From Verrucomicrobiota bacterium (GTDB taxonomy: Bacteria; Verrucomicrobiota; Verrucomicrobiia; Opitutales; Opitutaceae), in NCBI GenBank assembly GCA_014584295.1, contig JACTNC010000058.1, forward strand, positions 84,669 through 148,668: a stretch of 64,000 bases of DNA, written 5' to 3'. The number at the start of each line of letters is the position of its first letter. Position 1 is the stretch's first letter. The notes beneath the pieces were generated by a model. It did not search any database. It had not been told where the DNA came from and was given only the letters and a program-made list of their open reading frames with translations. A program made the position numbers and the translations under genes. Below are positions 37,901 to 44,503 of this stretch, one piece after another.

Positions 37901-38070
37901 TCATGGGGACAACCGTCATCGGCGGGATGCTCGCTGCGACGCTGCTGGCGATCTTCCTGGTTCCGGCCTGCTACTACGTCGTGACGCAAATCACATCCAA
38001 GCCCAAACAGGTCGCCGCTGTCGCAAGCCCGGAAGGCAATGCACCACCAGCGACCACATCGCACGAGTGA
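34903..38070 (+). CDS. RND multidrug efflux transporter (AcrB/MexB family, HAE1)
   Basis: The 1055-residue inner-membrane protein matches AcrB in length and layout: one membrane helix, a large periplasmic loop, six helices, and the same repeated. The proton-relay aspartates are in GLVVDDAIVVVEA (helix 4). RFFINRPIVAIVIAI is the canonical N-terminus and SQYPNIVPPEIQV the first porter segment. It exports amphiphilic compounds using proton motive force. It starts 10 bases after the adaptor gene, and a GNAT gene follows 9 bases after its stop, so all three are probably one operon. Confidence 0.92.
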   Translation: MSRFFINRPIVAIVIAISMTIAGAVVLLQLPVSQYPNIVPPEIQVRANYTGADAQTIEQSVATPIEQQMSGVDRSNFIQSVNANGSIRMTVNFEVGTDPNVDHILTQMRTNQAASQLPSDVVNAGVSVIKSTTAPLLLIGLQSPNGTYDNVFLANYANINLVDQLTRVRGISNVNVFGAGQYAMRLWVKPDQLAKLGVTVSDIIAAMRAQNTVNPAGQIGGEPAPPGQEFTYTVRARGRLTSVEEFEQIVVRANPDGTLLRVKDVARIELGAQIYNVQGRLDGKSAANLALYQLPGTNALEAAQGVRALMERVSKQFPADMTYTIALDTTQAVSAGIESIMHTLFEAIVLVLIVVFLFLQGWRATLIPLCAVPVSLVGTFLLFPLFGFGINTLALFGLVLAIGLVVDDAIVVVEAVEHHIEHGLSPREATLKAMQEVSGPVIGIALVLTAVFVPTAFIPGITGSMYQQFALTVSVSVILSAFNALTLSPALCAMLLKPRKAARGPLGRFFAWFNRVFGRMTNGYVSVSRLAIRKGAISMILLVGFAALAGLTGSRLSPGFLPEEDQGYLYGSLQLPYAASMERTSEAARKVEQALLSTPGVAHVTTVVGFNLLSTVNTTFNAFFFITLKPWEERSSPEEQYAAIKRTINGKLAAIPEGTAFSFPPPAIPGIGTSGGVTFMLEDRAGRDVAYLGENLERFLEAVRKRPEIATATSTFLPSVPQVLIDVDRDKVLAQGADLTQVSQTLQTFMGGYFVNYFNRFGRQWQVFIQAEGEYRTQAENVGLFHVRNANKEMVPLSTVTRVQPSAGPEFTMRFNLYRAAQVNVSAAPGYSSQDAMKALEETFAETMPSDMGYDYAGMSFQEKKAQEGVPPMVIFGMSLLFVFLILAALYESWSLPFSVLLGTPIAIFGAFAALWARSMENNIYAQIGLVMLIGMAAKNAILIVEFAKLATERGTPLLEAALEGARLRLRPIIMTSFAFILGCVPLWRATGSGAVARQVMGTTVIGGMLAATLLAIFLVPACYYVVTQITSKPKQVAAVASPEGNAPPATTSHE

Positions 38071-38079
38071 GCTCCACGC

Positions 38080-38637
38080 ATGCGCCCACGAATGAATGCC
38101 ACGAATATGAGCCCTGACCTCTCCCTGCCTGTCGTCGTCCGCCGTGCGACAAAAGATGACCTCCCGAGTATCGGTCTGCTGGGAAGGAGTCTTGCTGCGG
38201 CGCATCATGGCTTCGATCAAGCGCGTTTCCTGCCCGTGAACAACCGGACCCAACTGGACTACGCCTCCTATCTGGGCGAGCGCCTCAAGGACCGTGATGT
38301 TGCAATCTTCGTCGCGGATTGTGGTGGCAGGGTGGTAGGCTACACCTTCACCAGGCTGGAGGGATTCGACTACATGGTCCTGCGAGGGCCGGCCGGTGTC
38401 ATCCATGATCTCATGGTGGATGAAGCCTATCGACGCCAGGGAATTGGTCGGCTGCTCCTGCAGGCAGCCGTGACATTTCTCAAGTCGCAAGGGGCTCCTC
38501 GTGTCGTCCTCTCAACCGCCGCACGGAACGAAGTAGCGCAGCGGCTGTTCTCAAGCATGGGCTTTCGTCCCACGATGAATGAGATGACCTGCGAGCTTGG
38601 CGAGTTTCCAAAGGGGCAAGTCCCTACCGCTGCCTGA
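38080..38637 (+). CDS. GNAT-family N-acetyltransferase
   Basis: The 185-residue protein has the acetyl-CoA-binding loop of GNAT enzymes, VDEAYRRQGIGRLLL (Q/RxxGxG/A), and the terminal fold with RLFSSMGFRP. ATGs at 38092 and 38107 are alternative starts. It is only 9 bases after the RND pump gene. It could acetylate a small molecule handled by the pump; that link is inference from position only. Confidence 0.8.
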   Translation: MRPRMNATNMSPDLSLPVVVRRATKDDLPSIGLLGRSLAAAHHGFDQARFLPVNNRTQLDYASYLGERLKDRDVAIFVADCGGRVVGYTFTRLEGFDYMVLRGPAGVIHDLMVDEAYRRQGIGRLLLQAAVTFLKSQGAPRVVLSTAARNEVAQRLFSSMGFRPTMNEMTCELGEFPKGQVPTAA

Positions 38638-38707
38638 ACCGCAGATCGCGACGCATCTTCGTGGCTGCGTGTTTTCGAGTCTTCGTCCGCAATTGGCACG
38701 GATTATT

Positions 38708-38875
38708 TTTCACACGAAGGCACGGAGACGCTCGGAATTCGAGCGCCAACGCCCCGAGTATCTGCCCATTTCGGGGCTTCGTGTAAGATCGAAATGGATT
38801 GTTTTCACACGAAGACACAAAGGTACGAAGGAATCGAGAGCCACTGCCGCTGGCCATTCCAATCTTCGTGCGAAC
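38708..38875. repeat. Two degenerate copies of the TCACACGAAG inverted repeat
   Basis: The left arms TTCACACGAAGGCACGGAG (about 38708) and TTCACACGAAGACACAAAGG (about 38805) are each followed by weaker right arms (GGCTTCGTGTAAG near 38775; AATCTTCGTGCG near 38863). Part of the second copy, GAGAGCCACTGCC, is repeated at 39717. The gap 38638-38969 otherwise holds only the candidate promoter of the next gene. Confidence 0.5.
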
Positions 38876-38933
38876 ATGATCGAGCCATCGGCTCATTGTC
38901 CAACTCGTACATAATACTCCTACCCTCGCTCTC

Positions 38934-38962
38934 TTGACGGAGTTATTGCTTTCCATCATACT
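38934..38962 (+). promoter_or_regulatory. Candidate sigma-70 promoter for the first AbrB/PIN module
   Basis: TTGACG (38934-38939) and CATACT (38957-38962) are separated by 17 bases. The expected transcription start is at or next to the ATG at 38970, so the mRNA may be leaderless. This is a pattern match only. Confidence 0.4.
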
Positions 38963-38969
38963 TCGTGCC

Positions 38970-39245
38970 ATGAATATGATTGATAAGCCCGAGATGGCCC
39001 GATTCACGACCAAGGGGCAGGTGGTGATTCCGCTGAGGGTGAGGAAACAATTTGAGATCGAGGATGGGACGAAGGTCGTGGTCCAGGCCACACCTGAAGG
39101 CATTCTCCTGAAGCCCGTGACAGCAGCCCTCATCAAGCGGGGACGGGGCATCGTCAATCGCAGGCCGGGAGACAAGCCGCTGGCTGTTGAATGGAGTGAA
39201 CACAAGAGGCGGGAGCGGGAGCTGGAAGAGCGCCATGCCCGCTAG
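38970..39245 (+). CDS. AbrB/SpoVT-type antitoxin (VapB-like)
   Basis: The 91-residue protein contains a swapped-hairpin AbrB domain: ARFTTKGQVVIPLRVRKQFE (about 10-29) and TKVVVQATPEGILLKPV. The charged C-terminus (KRRERELEERHAR) is the likely toxin-binding part. It would neutralise the PIN-domain toxin encoded next and repress the operon by binding DNA. I used ATG 38970, which fits the family length; the frame continues upstream. It overlaps the toxin gene by 11 bases, as usual for such modules. Confidence 0.8.
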   Translation: MNMIDKPEMARFTTKGQVVIPLRVRKQFEIEDGTKVVVQATPEGILLKPVTAALIKRGRGIVNRRPGDKPLAVEWSEHKRRERELEERHAR

Positions 39246-39636
39246 GGTCCTAGACAGTTTCGCGCTCATCGCGTATTTCCGGGACGAACCCGGTGCCGAG
39301 TCGCTGGAAAGCCTGCTCGTGACCGCGGGGCGGAAGGACAGCCCGCTGCACATGTCCGATGTGAACTACGCGGAGGTCAAGTACTCCATCCTGAAGAAGG
39401 ACGGCTTGAACGCATGGGAGGAGGCCGCGAAGGTGCTCCAGGGCCTGCCGATCAAATTTCATCCCACGACCCGCGCACTCTCCGACGCTGCCGCAGAGCT
39501 CAAGGCCCGCTTCAAGATCAGTCTTGCGGACGCCTTCGCCGCCGCGCTGGCAAGGGAAATGAAAGCGGAACTCGTGACGGGCGATCCGGAATTCAAGGCG
39601 CTTGAGAGGGAAATCAGAATCGCCTGGCTGAAATAG
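39235..39636 (+). CDS. vapC: PIN-domain toxin (VapC-like), module 1
   Basis: The 133-residue protein has the PIN RNase acidic residues. The first aspartate is in VLDSFALIAYF, the conserved glutamate in DVNYAEVKYSI, the aspartate pair in SLADAFAAALA, and the fourth acidic position in VTGDPEFKALE. VapC toxins cut tRNA or rRNA in the cytoplasm. It overlaps the antitoxin gene by 11 bases. A second module with a similar toxin of the same length follows at 39863-40512, so this region is a tandem duplication or repeat acquisition. Confidence 0.82.
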   Translation: MPARVLDSFALIAYFRDEPGAESLESLLVTAGRKDSPLHMSDVNYAEVKYSILKKDGLNAWEEAAKVLQGLPIKFHPTTRALSDAAAELKARFKISLADAFAAALAREMKAELVTGDPEFKALEREIRIAWLK

Positions 39637-39689
39637 GGGGATGAAGGGAAGGGAAACCGGGCTACGGGCTTTCCATCGCTTTCTGAGTT

Positions 39690-39786
39690 GGCTCACACGA
39701 AGCCACGAGGGATTTGAGAGCCACTGCCACTTGGCTTCCCAATCTTCGTGCCTTCGTGTCTTCGTGTCTTCGTGTCTTCGTGTGAG
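39690..39786. repeat. TCACACGAAG inverted repeat, copy between the two VapBC modules
   Basis: The left arm CTCACACGAAGCCACGAGGG and the right arm TTCGTGTCTTCGTGTGAG enclose about 55 bases. The right arm is extended by direct repeats of CTTCGTGT (9-base period). It resembles the copies at 22216 and 40568. Confidence 0.6.
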
Positions 39787-39830
39787 CCCATCATGTCTTA
39801 CAAAATGGTGATTGCCTTACTTTTCTATCA

Positions 39831-39848
39831 ATGACTTACTCCTGTCAT
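39831..39848. promoter_or_regulatory. Small palindrome upstream of the second antitoxin gene
   Basis: ATGAC (39831-39835) and GTCAT (39844-39848) form a short palindrome 15 bases before the ATG. It is a candidate operator for the AbrB-type repressor; no experimental support. Confidence 0.3.
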
Positions 39849-39862
39849 AGGAAAGACATGAT

Positions 39863-40114
39863 ATGGATTCAGCCTACGTCACCTCCAAAGGACAGTTGGT
39901 AGTTCCGTCGCGGATCCGTCGTCGCTTTGGCATCAAGCCGGGCACACGCGTCAATTTTGTTGAGGAGGGAGACCGCATCATCTTCCAGCCCGTCACCAAG
40001 GAGTACATTGATTCCTTCTGCGGCGTCTTCAAACCGAAGCCTGGCGAAAAGTCCGTCGTGCAGGAGCATTTGGAGGAGCGCCGCAAGGAGCGGGAGCGGG
40101 AGGACACACAGTGA
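39863..40114 (+). CDS. AbrB/SpoVT-type antitoxin (VapB-like), module 2
   Basis: The 83-residue protein has an AbrB domain, TSKGQLVVPSRIRRRFGIKP at about 8-27, followed by GTRVNFVEEGDRIIFQPV. The charged end (EHLEERRKEREREDTQ) would bind the toxin. Its stop overlaps the GTG start of the toxin gene (GTGA). It is a paralogue of the antitoxin at 38970 but not a recent copy. Confidence 0.8.
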   Translation: MDSAYVTSKGQLVVPSRIRRRFGIKPGTRVNFVEEGDRIIFQPVTKEYIDSFCGVFKPKPGEKSVVQEHLEERRKEREREDTQ

Positions 40115-40512
40115 AACCCAAGGTCCTCGACGCCTCTGCCCTGCTGGCGATGTTCTTTGGGGAGCCAGGAATGGAAAAGGTGCGCGAGCTTTTTCACAAG
40201 GCCGCCGCTGCCGATCAACCCGCGCTCATCAGCGCCGTGAATTGGGCGGAAGTCCTATACCTGATGGAACGCAGGCGCGGCGAGGAAGGTTTGGAAACCG
40301 CGCGTCGCTTCGCGAGTACGATGCCGCTGGACGTCGTACCGATCGATCGCGACCTGGCCGAATCCGCCGCGAAATTGAAGAACGAACACCGCCTGGGCCT
40401 GGCCGACGCCTTCGCCGCCGCGCTCGCCCAGAGGACAAGAGCCGAACTCTTTACCGCCGACACCGAATTCAAACCGTTGGAGAGGAAGATCAAGATTACG
40501 TGGCTGAAATAG
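40111..40512 (+). CDS. vapC: PIN-domain toxin (VapC-like), module 2
   Basis: The 133-residue protein shows PIN acidic residues in VLDASALLAMFFGEPG, AVNWAEVLYLM, GLADAFAAALAQ and FTADTEFKPLE. The end, KIKITWLK, nearly matches the other toxin's EIRIAWLK, so the pair are paralogues. GTG is the start, overlapping the antitoxin stop by four bases, which couples translation. The target RNA is unknown. Confidence 0.82.
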   Translation: MKPKVLDASALLAMFFGEPGMEKVRELFHKAAAADQPALISAVNWAEVLYLMERRRGEEGLETARRFASTMPLDVVPIDRDLAESAAKLKNEHRLGLADAFAAALAQRTRAELFTADTEFKPLERKIKITWLK

Positions 40513-40567
40513 CGGTATCAGGGAAAGATTGAGCTGGTTACGGACTTTTTTCGTAATCTGAGTTGGG

Positions 40568-40640
40568 TCACACGAAGGCACGAAGGATCGGAGAGGGAGT
40601 GTTCCGGGTTGTTTCCCCCTCTTCGTGTCTTCGTGTGAGC
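40568..40640. repeat. TCACACGAAG inverted repeat, copy after the second VapBC module
   Basis: TCACACGAAGGCACGAAGG and CTTCGTGTCTTCGTGTGA face each other across about 35 bases. It is the cleanest copy of the family in this window. Confidence 0.65.
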
Positions 40641-40643
40641 CAC

Positions 40644-40777
40644 TCAAGCCTTTGCAAGCTCTTCGATGATCTTGAATTCACTCTCGGACACCGGCATTAC
40701 AGAGAGGCGCGGGCGACGATTTCCTCCCAAGAGGTGCGGAAGGGAGCGAACTTGATGAGCCAGCGGCGGGTGGTCAT
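40644..40777 (-). pseudogene. EVE-domain-like gene remnant with internal deletion
   Basis: The reverse strand begins MTTRRWLIKFAPFRTSWEEI, the start of an EVE-like domain, and ends in another frame RLSVMPVSESEFKIIEELAK plus A, like an EVE C-terminus. Only about 134 bases separate start and stop, against roughly 400 for a full gene, so the middle is deleted and the frame shifted. EVE-domain genes often occur with restriction systems. The identification rests on short segments. Confidence 0.45.
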
Positions 40778-40862
40778 GTTTTGACTGGACAAAACGCTTG
40801 CAAGCGAAGGCGGTGAGCGTAGGGTTCCGGCAGCTCAGCTGCCATGTGTAGCAGGAGATCGA

Positions 40863-40883
40863 GCCCCGCCACGGCGGGGTTTG
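40863..40883. terminator. GC-rich hairpin near the 3' end of the defence operon
   Basis: CCCCGCC and GGCGGGG pair around a tiny loop, followed on the plus strand by TTTGTC. It lies about 110 bases beyond the last minus-strand gene. It may separate the defence operon from the VapBC modules. Confidence 0.4.
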
Positions 40884-40990
40884 TCATTTACGGACTCATG
40901 CTTTAGGAGCAGGTTGACTCTGGCTTTGTCACCAACAATGGGCAAACGGATTGTACGTAGTCAGCTGGGGAAAACTGAAGCCAATCAGCA

Positions 40991-41746
40991 TCAGTGCGCT
41001 CTCTCCCGCTCCAAAAACTGGCGCGCGCCTGAGCGGAAATCTTCGAGACTGGTGAATTGCTTGTCGCAAGCGCTGGTCAGGCGGGAGCGGTCCTTGCGTG
41101 GCAGGGCGTCGAAGTCCTCGTGCACGACGATGCTGCGGAAGGGCAGCTTGTGACGGATGAATTCCAGACACGAAATGGTGGTCAACCGCGCCTTTGAGGC
41201 ATCCTTAACCCCGAACAGATAGAGGCTGGTGCCGTTGATGGGGAAGCTGTAGTCCACCTCCAGGTCGTCTCGTTCGGGCAGCGGCAGAATGCCCTTTTGC
41301 GGGCGAAAATCCTGCAGGTTGGACAGAGTGAATTCCTCCAGCAGCTCGTAGAACAGCGAGGCGATGATCTCACGCTTGAAGTTGCGCATGCTGCCGACTT
41401 TGGCCACGGCCTGGGCAAACTGCATCACGGCCGGGTAGAGTTGGTCCGGTGCCGCCTCGATGTAGAGGTTGCCGTCCTCCTCTTTCAGGCCGTTTTCCGT
41501 GAGAATCTTGGTGAGAATCCGCTGCTTGTTGGCAGTGTCCACTTCGTATTCGTAGGACAGCCGCATGAGCGTCATGCCGTAGTCGCAGATGCGCACCCGG
41601 TCCCCACCAAGGCCTTCGAGGAAAATGTCCACCATGTCGCCGTCCTCGTGAAACAGTGGTACCATGAGCTGCGAGATGCCCGGACGCTTGTCCACCAACT
41701 GGAGCCGTTGGTTGAACTGGTCTTTGAGGATTTCGAGCGTGCTCAT
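40991..41746 (-). CDS. DUF1828/DUF1829 domain protein
   Basis: The 251-residue protein matches the DUF1828 N-terminal region (GDMVDIFLEGLGGDRVRICD, YGMTLMRLSYEYEVDT) followed by a DUF1829-like C-terminal region with FRSIVVHEDFDALPRKDRSR. The function is unknown; proteins of this type are often seen in phage-defence or mobile contexts. ATG 41746 overlaps the stop of the gene upstream by four bases. It is the last gene of the minus-strand island. Confidence 0.7.
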   Translation of the reverse strand: MSTLEILKDQFNQRLQLVDKRPGISQLMVPLFHEDGDMVDIFLEGLGGDRVRICDYGMTLMRLSYEYEVDTANKQRILTKILTENGLKEEDGNLYIEAAPDQLYPAVMQFAQAVAKVGSMRNFKREIIASLFYELLEEFTLSNLQDFRPQKGILPLPERDDLEVDYSFPINGTSLYLFGVKDASKARLTTISCLEFIRHKLPFRSIVVHEDFDALPRKDRSRLTSACDKQFTSLEDFRSGARQFLERERAH

Positions 41747-42225
41747 TGCAGATCCTTGAATAGCAGCTGCCGAAGGTCGGGGAAGTGCAAATTCCAGTCC
41801 GTGATGTGGCAAAGTGCCCCGAAGTGGCTGATTGCTTCCTCCAGGCTGGCGTATGAAGCGGTGACCTCGGCGAACGCCTCGGGCTTCCGGCCTTCGTTCA
41901 CGTTTTCGGCCAGCGCCTTGTGGATATGGAACTGCGCATGATGCGGCCACAATGCGTGGGGACCGTGCGGTCCATTGCAGCGGAGCAGGCAGATCGAACC
42001 CGGCTCGTCGCGCGGGACAAAGTCCAGCCCGATGGTGAAGTTTTCGATAAACTTCACATTCTGACGGATGAACACTCGGAAGGCGTGCTGCCCGTCGAGG
42101 GACTGCAATGTCGCATCGTTGCGGTAGCTGCCCGATTCCTGGCGCATCGACTTTTTGGGCGGTTCCAAGGTGCGCTTGTCGCAGGCGATCAGTGCGTCGA
42201 GTTCGGCTTGGGTCCAGGTTTTCAT
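41743..42225 (-). CDS. Uncharacterised small protein (DUF6978-like)
   Basis: The 160-residue protein contains FRVFIRQNVKFIENFTIGLD and SICLLRCNGPHGPH, then HHAQFHIHKA and a C-terminal helical part. This resembles the DUF6978 group as I recall it; the call is tentative. The HIHKA and HGPH segments are histidine-rich and might bind a metal. ATG 42225 is seven bases after the methyltransferase-tail remnant, and the stop overlaps the DUF1828 gene start. The pair are therefore probably expressed together. Confidence 0.6.
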   Translation of the reverse strand: MKTWTQAELDALIACDKRTLEPPKKSMRQESGSYRNDATLQSLDGQHAFRVFIRQNVKFIENFTIGLDFVPRDEPGSICLLRCNGPHGPHALWPHHAQFHIHKALAENVNEGRKPEAFAEVTASYASLEEAISHFGALCHITDWNLHFPDLRQLLFKDLQ

Positions 42226-42232
42226 GGCTTGC

Positions 42233-42751
42233 TCATGTCTTGCCTTCGATGATGCGGACGACGTCCAGGGTTTGGAGTTTGTCGAGGGCGAGGCGCAGCG
42301 GGTGGGCGCCGTCGTGGAGTTTCTCGAACTTCTGGCGCAGGCGCGTGAGGAAGGTGGCGCAGACATTCCTGTCTGCGTCTTTGGATGGAATGGCAGCGTT
42401 GGATGGAATGGCAGACAAGAATGTCTGCCCCACACTTGCCTCCACCAGATCGAACATCCGCAGGCCCGCCTCGTGTGTTTCTTTCGGAAAATACAGCTCA
42501 TACACCAGCCCGTTCAGGATGCGCTCCCAATACGCCAGCATCAATGGATCGCGCGTGACCTGGATCGAACGTCGCCTTGACTTTGGCACGGAATCACCGG
42601 AGGTTGGTGTCGGGTAAGCGCAGGAAAAGTAGAGGCCGCTCCTCGCGAGTGGCAGCCCGTCAAGGGTGGGATCCTCGGTTCCTGGGATCCAAAATTTCAT
42701 AAGCCCTCGAGGTGAATAGCCGCGGGGGGGCTTTCGCCATTCCAGGAGCAA
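42233..42751 (-). pseudogene. Duplicated C-terminal tail of the DNA methyltransferase
   Basis: Residues from TRDPLMLAYWERILNGLVYE to the end (LDKLQTLDVVRIIEGK) copy the C-terminus of the methyltransferase at 44500-49260. At DNA level 42241-42345 matches 44508-44612 with 4 mismatches in 105, and 42489-42556 matches 44735-44802. The first 60 residues are unrelated. A REP pair sits inside (42354-42433). The tail alone has no catalytic motif, so it is most likely a remnant left when the darT-darG cassette arrived. Confidence 0.75.
42354..42433. repeat. REP inverted pair inside the methyltransferase tail
   Basis: GCAGACATTCCTGTCTGC (from about 42359) and GCAGACAAGAATGTCTGC (from about 42411) are inverted REP-like palindromes. 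Between them TTGGATGGAATGGCAG occurs twice (42381 and 42399). The insertion kept the frame open. Confidence 0.7.
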
Positions 42752-42776
42752 AAGCGGCGCGAACCATCTGCATGCT

Positions 42777-43862
42777 TCATTGAGACGCAGTCATTGGGTC
42801 TCTGCCAGCCAGGCGATCCAACGCCAGTTTCAGCAATCTGTCATCGAAGAGACGCTGTTTGCGCTGGCCCGCATCGGCACCGCCCGGCCAACCAGCCAGG
42901 CCGCTACGGATGGCGGCCACGTTCGGATGGCAGCCTTCCCTCACGAGCAACCAATCCACCGTCGCCAGCAGTTCCATGCCCAGTGGCGATTGAAAGCCGT
43001 CGATGAGCATGTCGGTCTCCTCCAAGGCAGCGGCGTAGGGCTTCGCCGCCTCCGTGCGCAGGAAAAGGGCGACCACCTCGGCCTCGGAATCGGCGAAGGC
43101 AATCGTGTCCATCGGACCGCAGTCGCTGATGCGCTTGTCGCTCCGCAGGTAGCTGCCGTCGAGGGCATTCAAGAGGTGATTCAAACGCGGCGAATAGGGA
43201 CCATACCGGTCGGCTTGGAACTGCAGCTTCAATACATCGTCCAAACCCCGCCGCCGAATCGACCGTTCCAGAAACCAGGCCAGCTTCTGCACTTCCAGCA
43301 GCGTGCACTCGATGCCCAGCACCCAGTAGCGGCGAATGGCTTCGGCGATCAGCGCGCGCGCGACGGTCAGCTTCCTCACTCCGTCGCGTTTGGCGACGTT
43401 CTGATACTTTTCCGTGGGTTCGAAAGCCACCACCTGCACACCCGGCAGCGCAGCCGCCGCCTGCTTGATGAGCGGGCGAACTTCCGCCCACTCCAAGCCA
43501 CCGTTGCCACAGCCGAGCGGAGGGAGCGCCACGGAGCGGATGTCTCTTTCCCGCACCACGCGCACGAGGTCGCGCAGGCCCTCCTCGATCCACCCGATCT
43601 GCGAGGGTTGTCGCCAGTGCCGTTTGGTCGGGAAATTGATGATCCATTTCGGACCGCTCAATTCATCGGTGGCGGTCACGAACATCCGACCGGTTCGCAC
43701 CTCGCCCGCCTTGCAGGCGGCGGCGTAGGCCTTGAAATTGTCGGGGAACCGCTCCTTGAACATCAGCGCGATGCCGCGGCCCATCACGCCGACGGTGTTG
43801 ACCGTGTTGACCACGGCCTCGACCTCGGCTTCCAGCAAATTGCCCTGACGGAAGGTCATCAT
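42777..43862 (-). CDS. darG: DarG-like macro-domain antitoxin (DNA ADP-ribosyl glycohydrolase)
   Basis: The 361-residue protein starts with a macro domain (about 1-155): QGNLLEAEVEAVVNTVNTVG, VMGRGIALMFKERFP and the ADP-ribose-binding ALPPLGCGNGGL. The C-terminal half (about 170-360) includes LEVQKLAWFLERSIRRRG and DRYGPYSPRLNHLLNALDG, as in DarG proteins. DarG removes the ADP-ribose that DarT places on thymidine in DNA, and also binds the toxin. I chose ATG 43862, two bases after the darT stop; ATG 43859 or 43877 are alternatives. No clear ribosome site is visible, so translation probably depends on darT. Confidence 0.88.
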   Translation of the reverse strand: MMTFRQGNLLEAEVEAVVNTVNTVGVMGRGIALMFKERFPDNFKAYAAACKAGEVRTGRMFVTATDELSGPKWIINFPTKRHWRQPSQIGWIEEGLRDLVRVVRERDIRSVALPPLGCGNGGLEWAEVRPLIKQAAAALPGVQVVAFEPTEKYQNVAKRDGVRKLTVARALIAEAIRRYWVLGIECTLLEVQKLAWFLERSIRRRGLDDVLKLQFQADRYGPYSPRLNHLLNALDGSYLRSDKRISDCGPMDTIAFADSEAEVVALFLRTEAAKPYAAALEETDMLIDGFQSPLGMELLATVDWLLVREGCHPNVAAIRSGLAGWPGGADAGQRKQRLFDDRLLKLALDRLAGRDPMTASQ

Positions 43863-43864
43863 GT

Positions 43865-44503
43865 TCAAAAATACCAATTCGGTTGCACGACCAGCTTGAA
43901 GTCGAAATTGCCTTGCCGCAGCTCGGATTGCAACCTCGCTCCCGCAGCCGGGCTGTGACAGCCGATTCCAAGCAGCGCCGTGACCGGCAGGTGACGATGG
44001 ATGAGCGCCTCGGCCTGGTAGCGCTCCTTTTTGCCGGGGTCCTCGGGGTCATGCCTGAAGTCCCTCGCCTGCAGCAGCGGCCAGTCGATCCGGTTCAAAT
44101 CCTCCAGGCGGTTGAAGAACTGGGTCGCGACCGGGTAGGCATGTTGGTTGGTGAAGACGAACCGAAGCCCCAGCTCTGCGACCTGCCGGAGGGAACTCAC
44201 CAAGATGACGATGTCGTCATTGGGCACCCGGGGCACGCCCCCGTAGCCGGTGTGGATGTTGTAAAGCATGATCGAGAACGGCGTGAAGTAGAACGGCACG
44301 TAGTCGCTCAGGGTGCCGCCCGGGGCGATGGGGACGCTGCGCCGATCCCGACGCTGAATCAGGTCGGGATTGCCGATGTTGCGAAAGTCAGGGTCGAACT
44401 CGCGGGAGTTCCGGCAATGCAGGCCGTGTTCCAGAAGCCATGGCACATTGGCGATGTGCGTGATGCGGAAGATCAGCGCCTTTTCTGGATTCAACGCACT
44501 CAC
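43865..44503 (-). CDS. darT: DarT-like toxin (DNA ADP-ribosyltransferase, DUF4433)
   Basis: The 212-residue protein matches DarT: RITHIANVPWLLEHGLHCRN at the start, SDYVPFYFTPFSIMLYNIHT in the NAD-binding region, and the catalytic glutamate in ERYQAEALIHRHLPV. DarT transfers ADP-ribose from NAD to thymidine in single-stranded DNA, blocking replication, and acts in phage defence by abortive infection. Its ATG overlaps the methyltransferase stop (ATGA, 44500-44503) and darG follows two bases after its stop. The toxin is thus embedded in the restriction-type operon. Confidence 0.88.
   Translation of the reverse strand: MSALNPEKALIFRITHIANVPWLLEHGLHCRNSREFDPDFRNIGNPDLIQRRDRRSVPIAPGGTLSDYVPFYFTPFSIMLYNIHTGYGGVPRVPNDDIVILVSSLRQVAELGLRFVFTNQHAYPVATQFFNRLEDLNRIDWPLLQARDFRHDPEDPGKKERYQAEALIHRHLPVTALLGIGCHSPAAGARLQSELRQGNFDFKLVVQPNWYF

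Noticed and set aside
42780..43958. 392-codon plus-strand frame opposite darG
   Set aside because: The minus-strand macro domain is unmistakable; the plus frame is a shadow.
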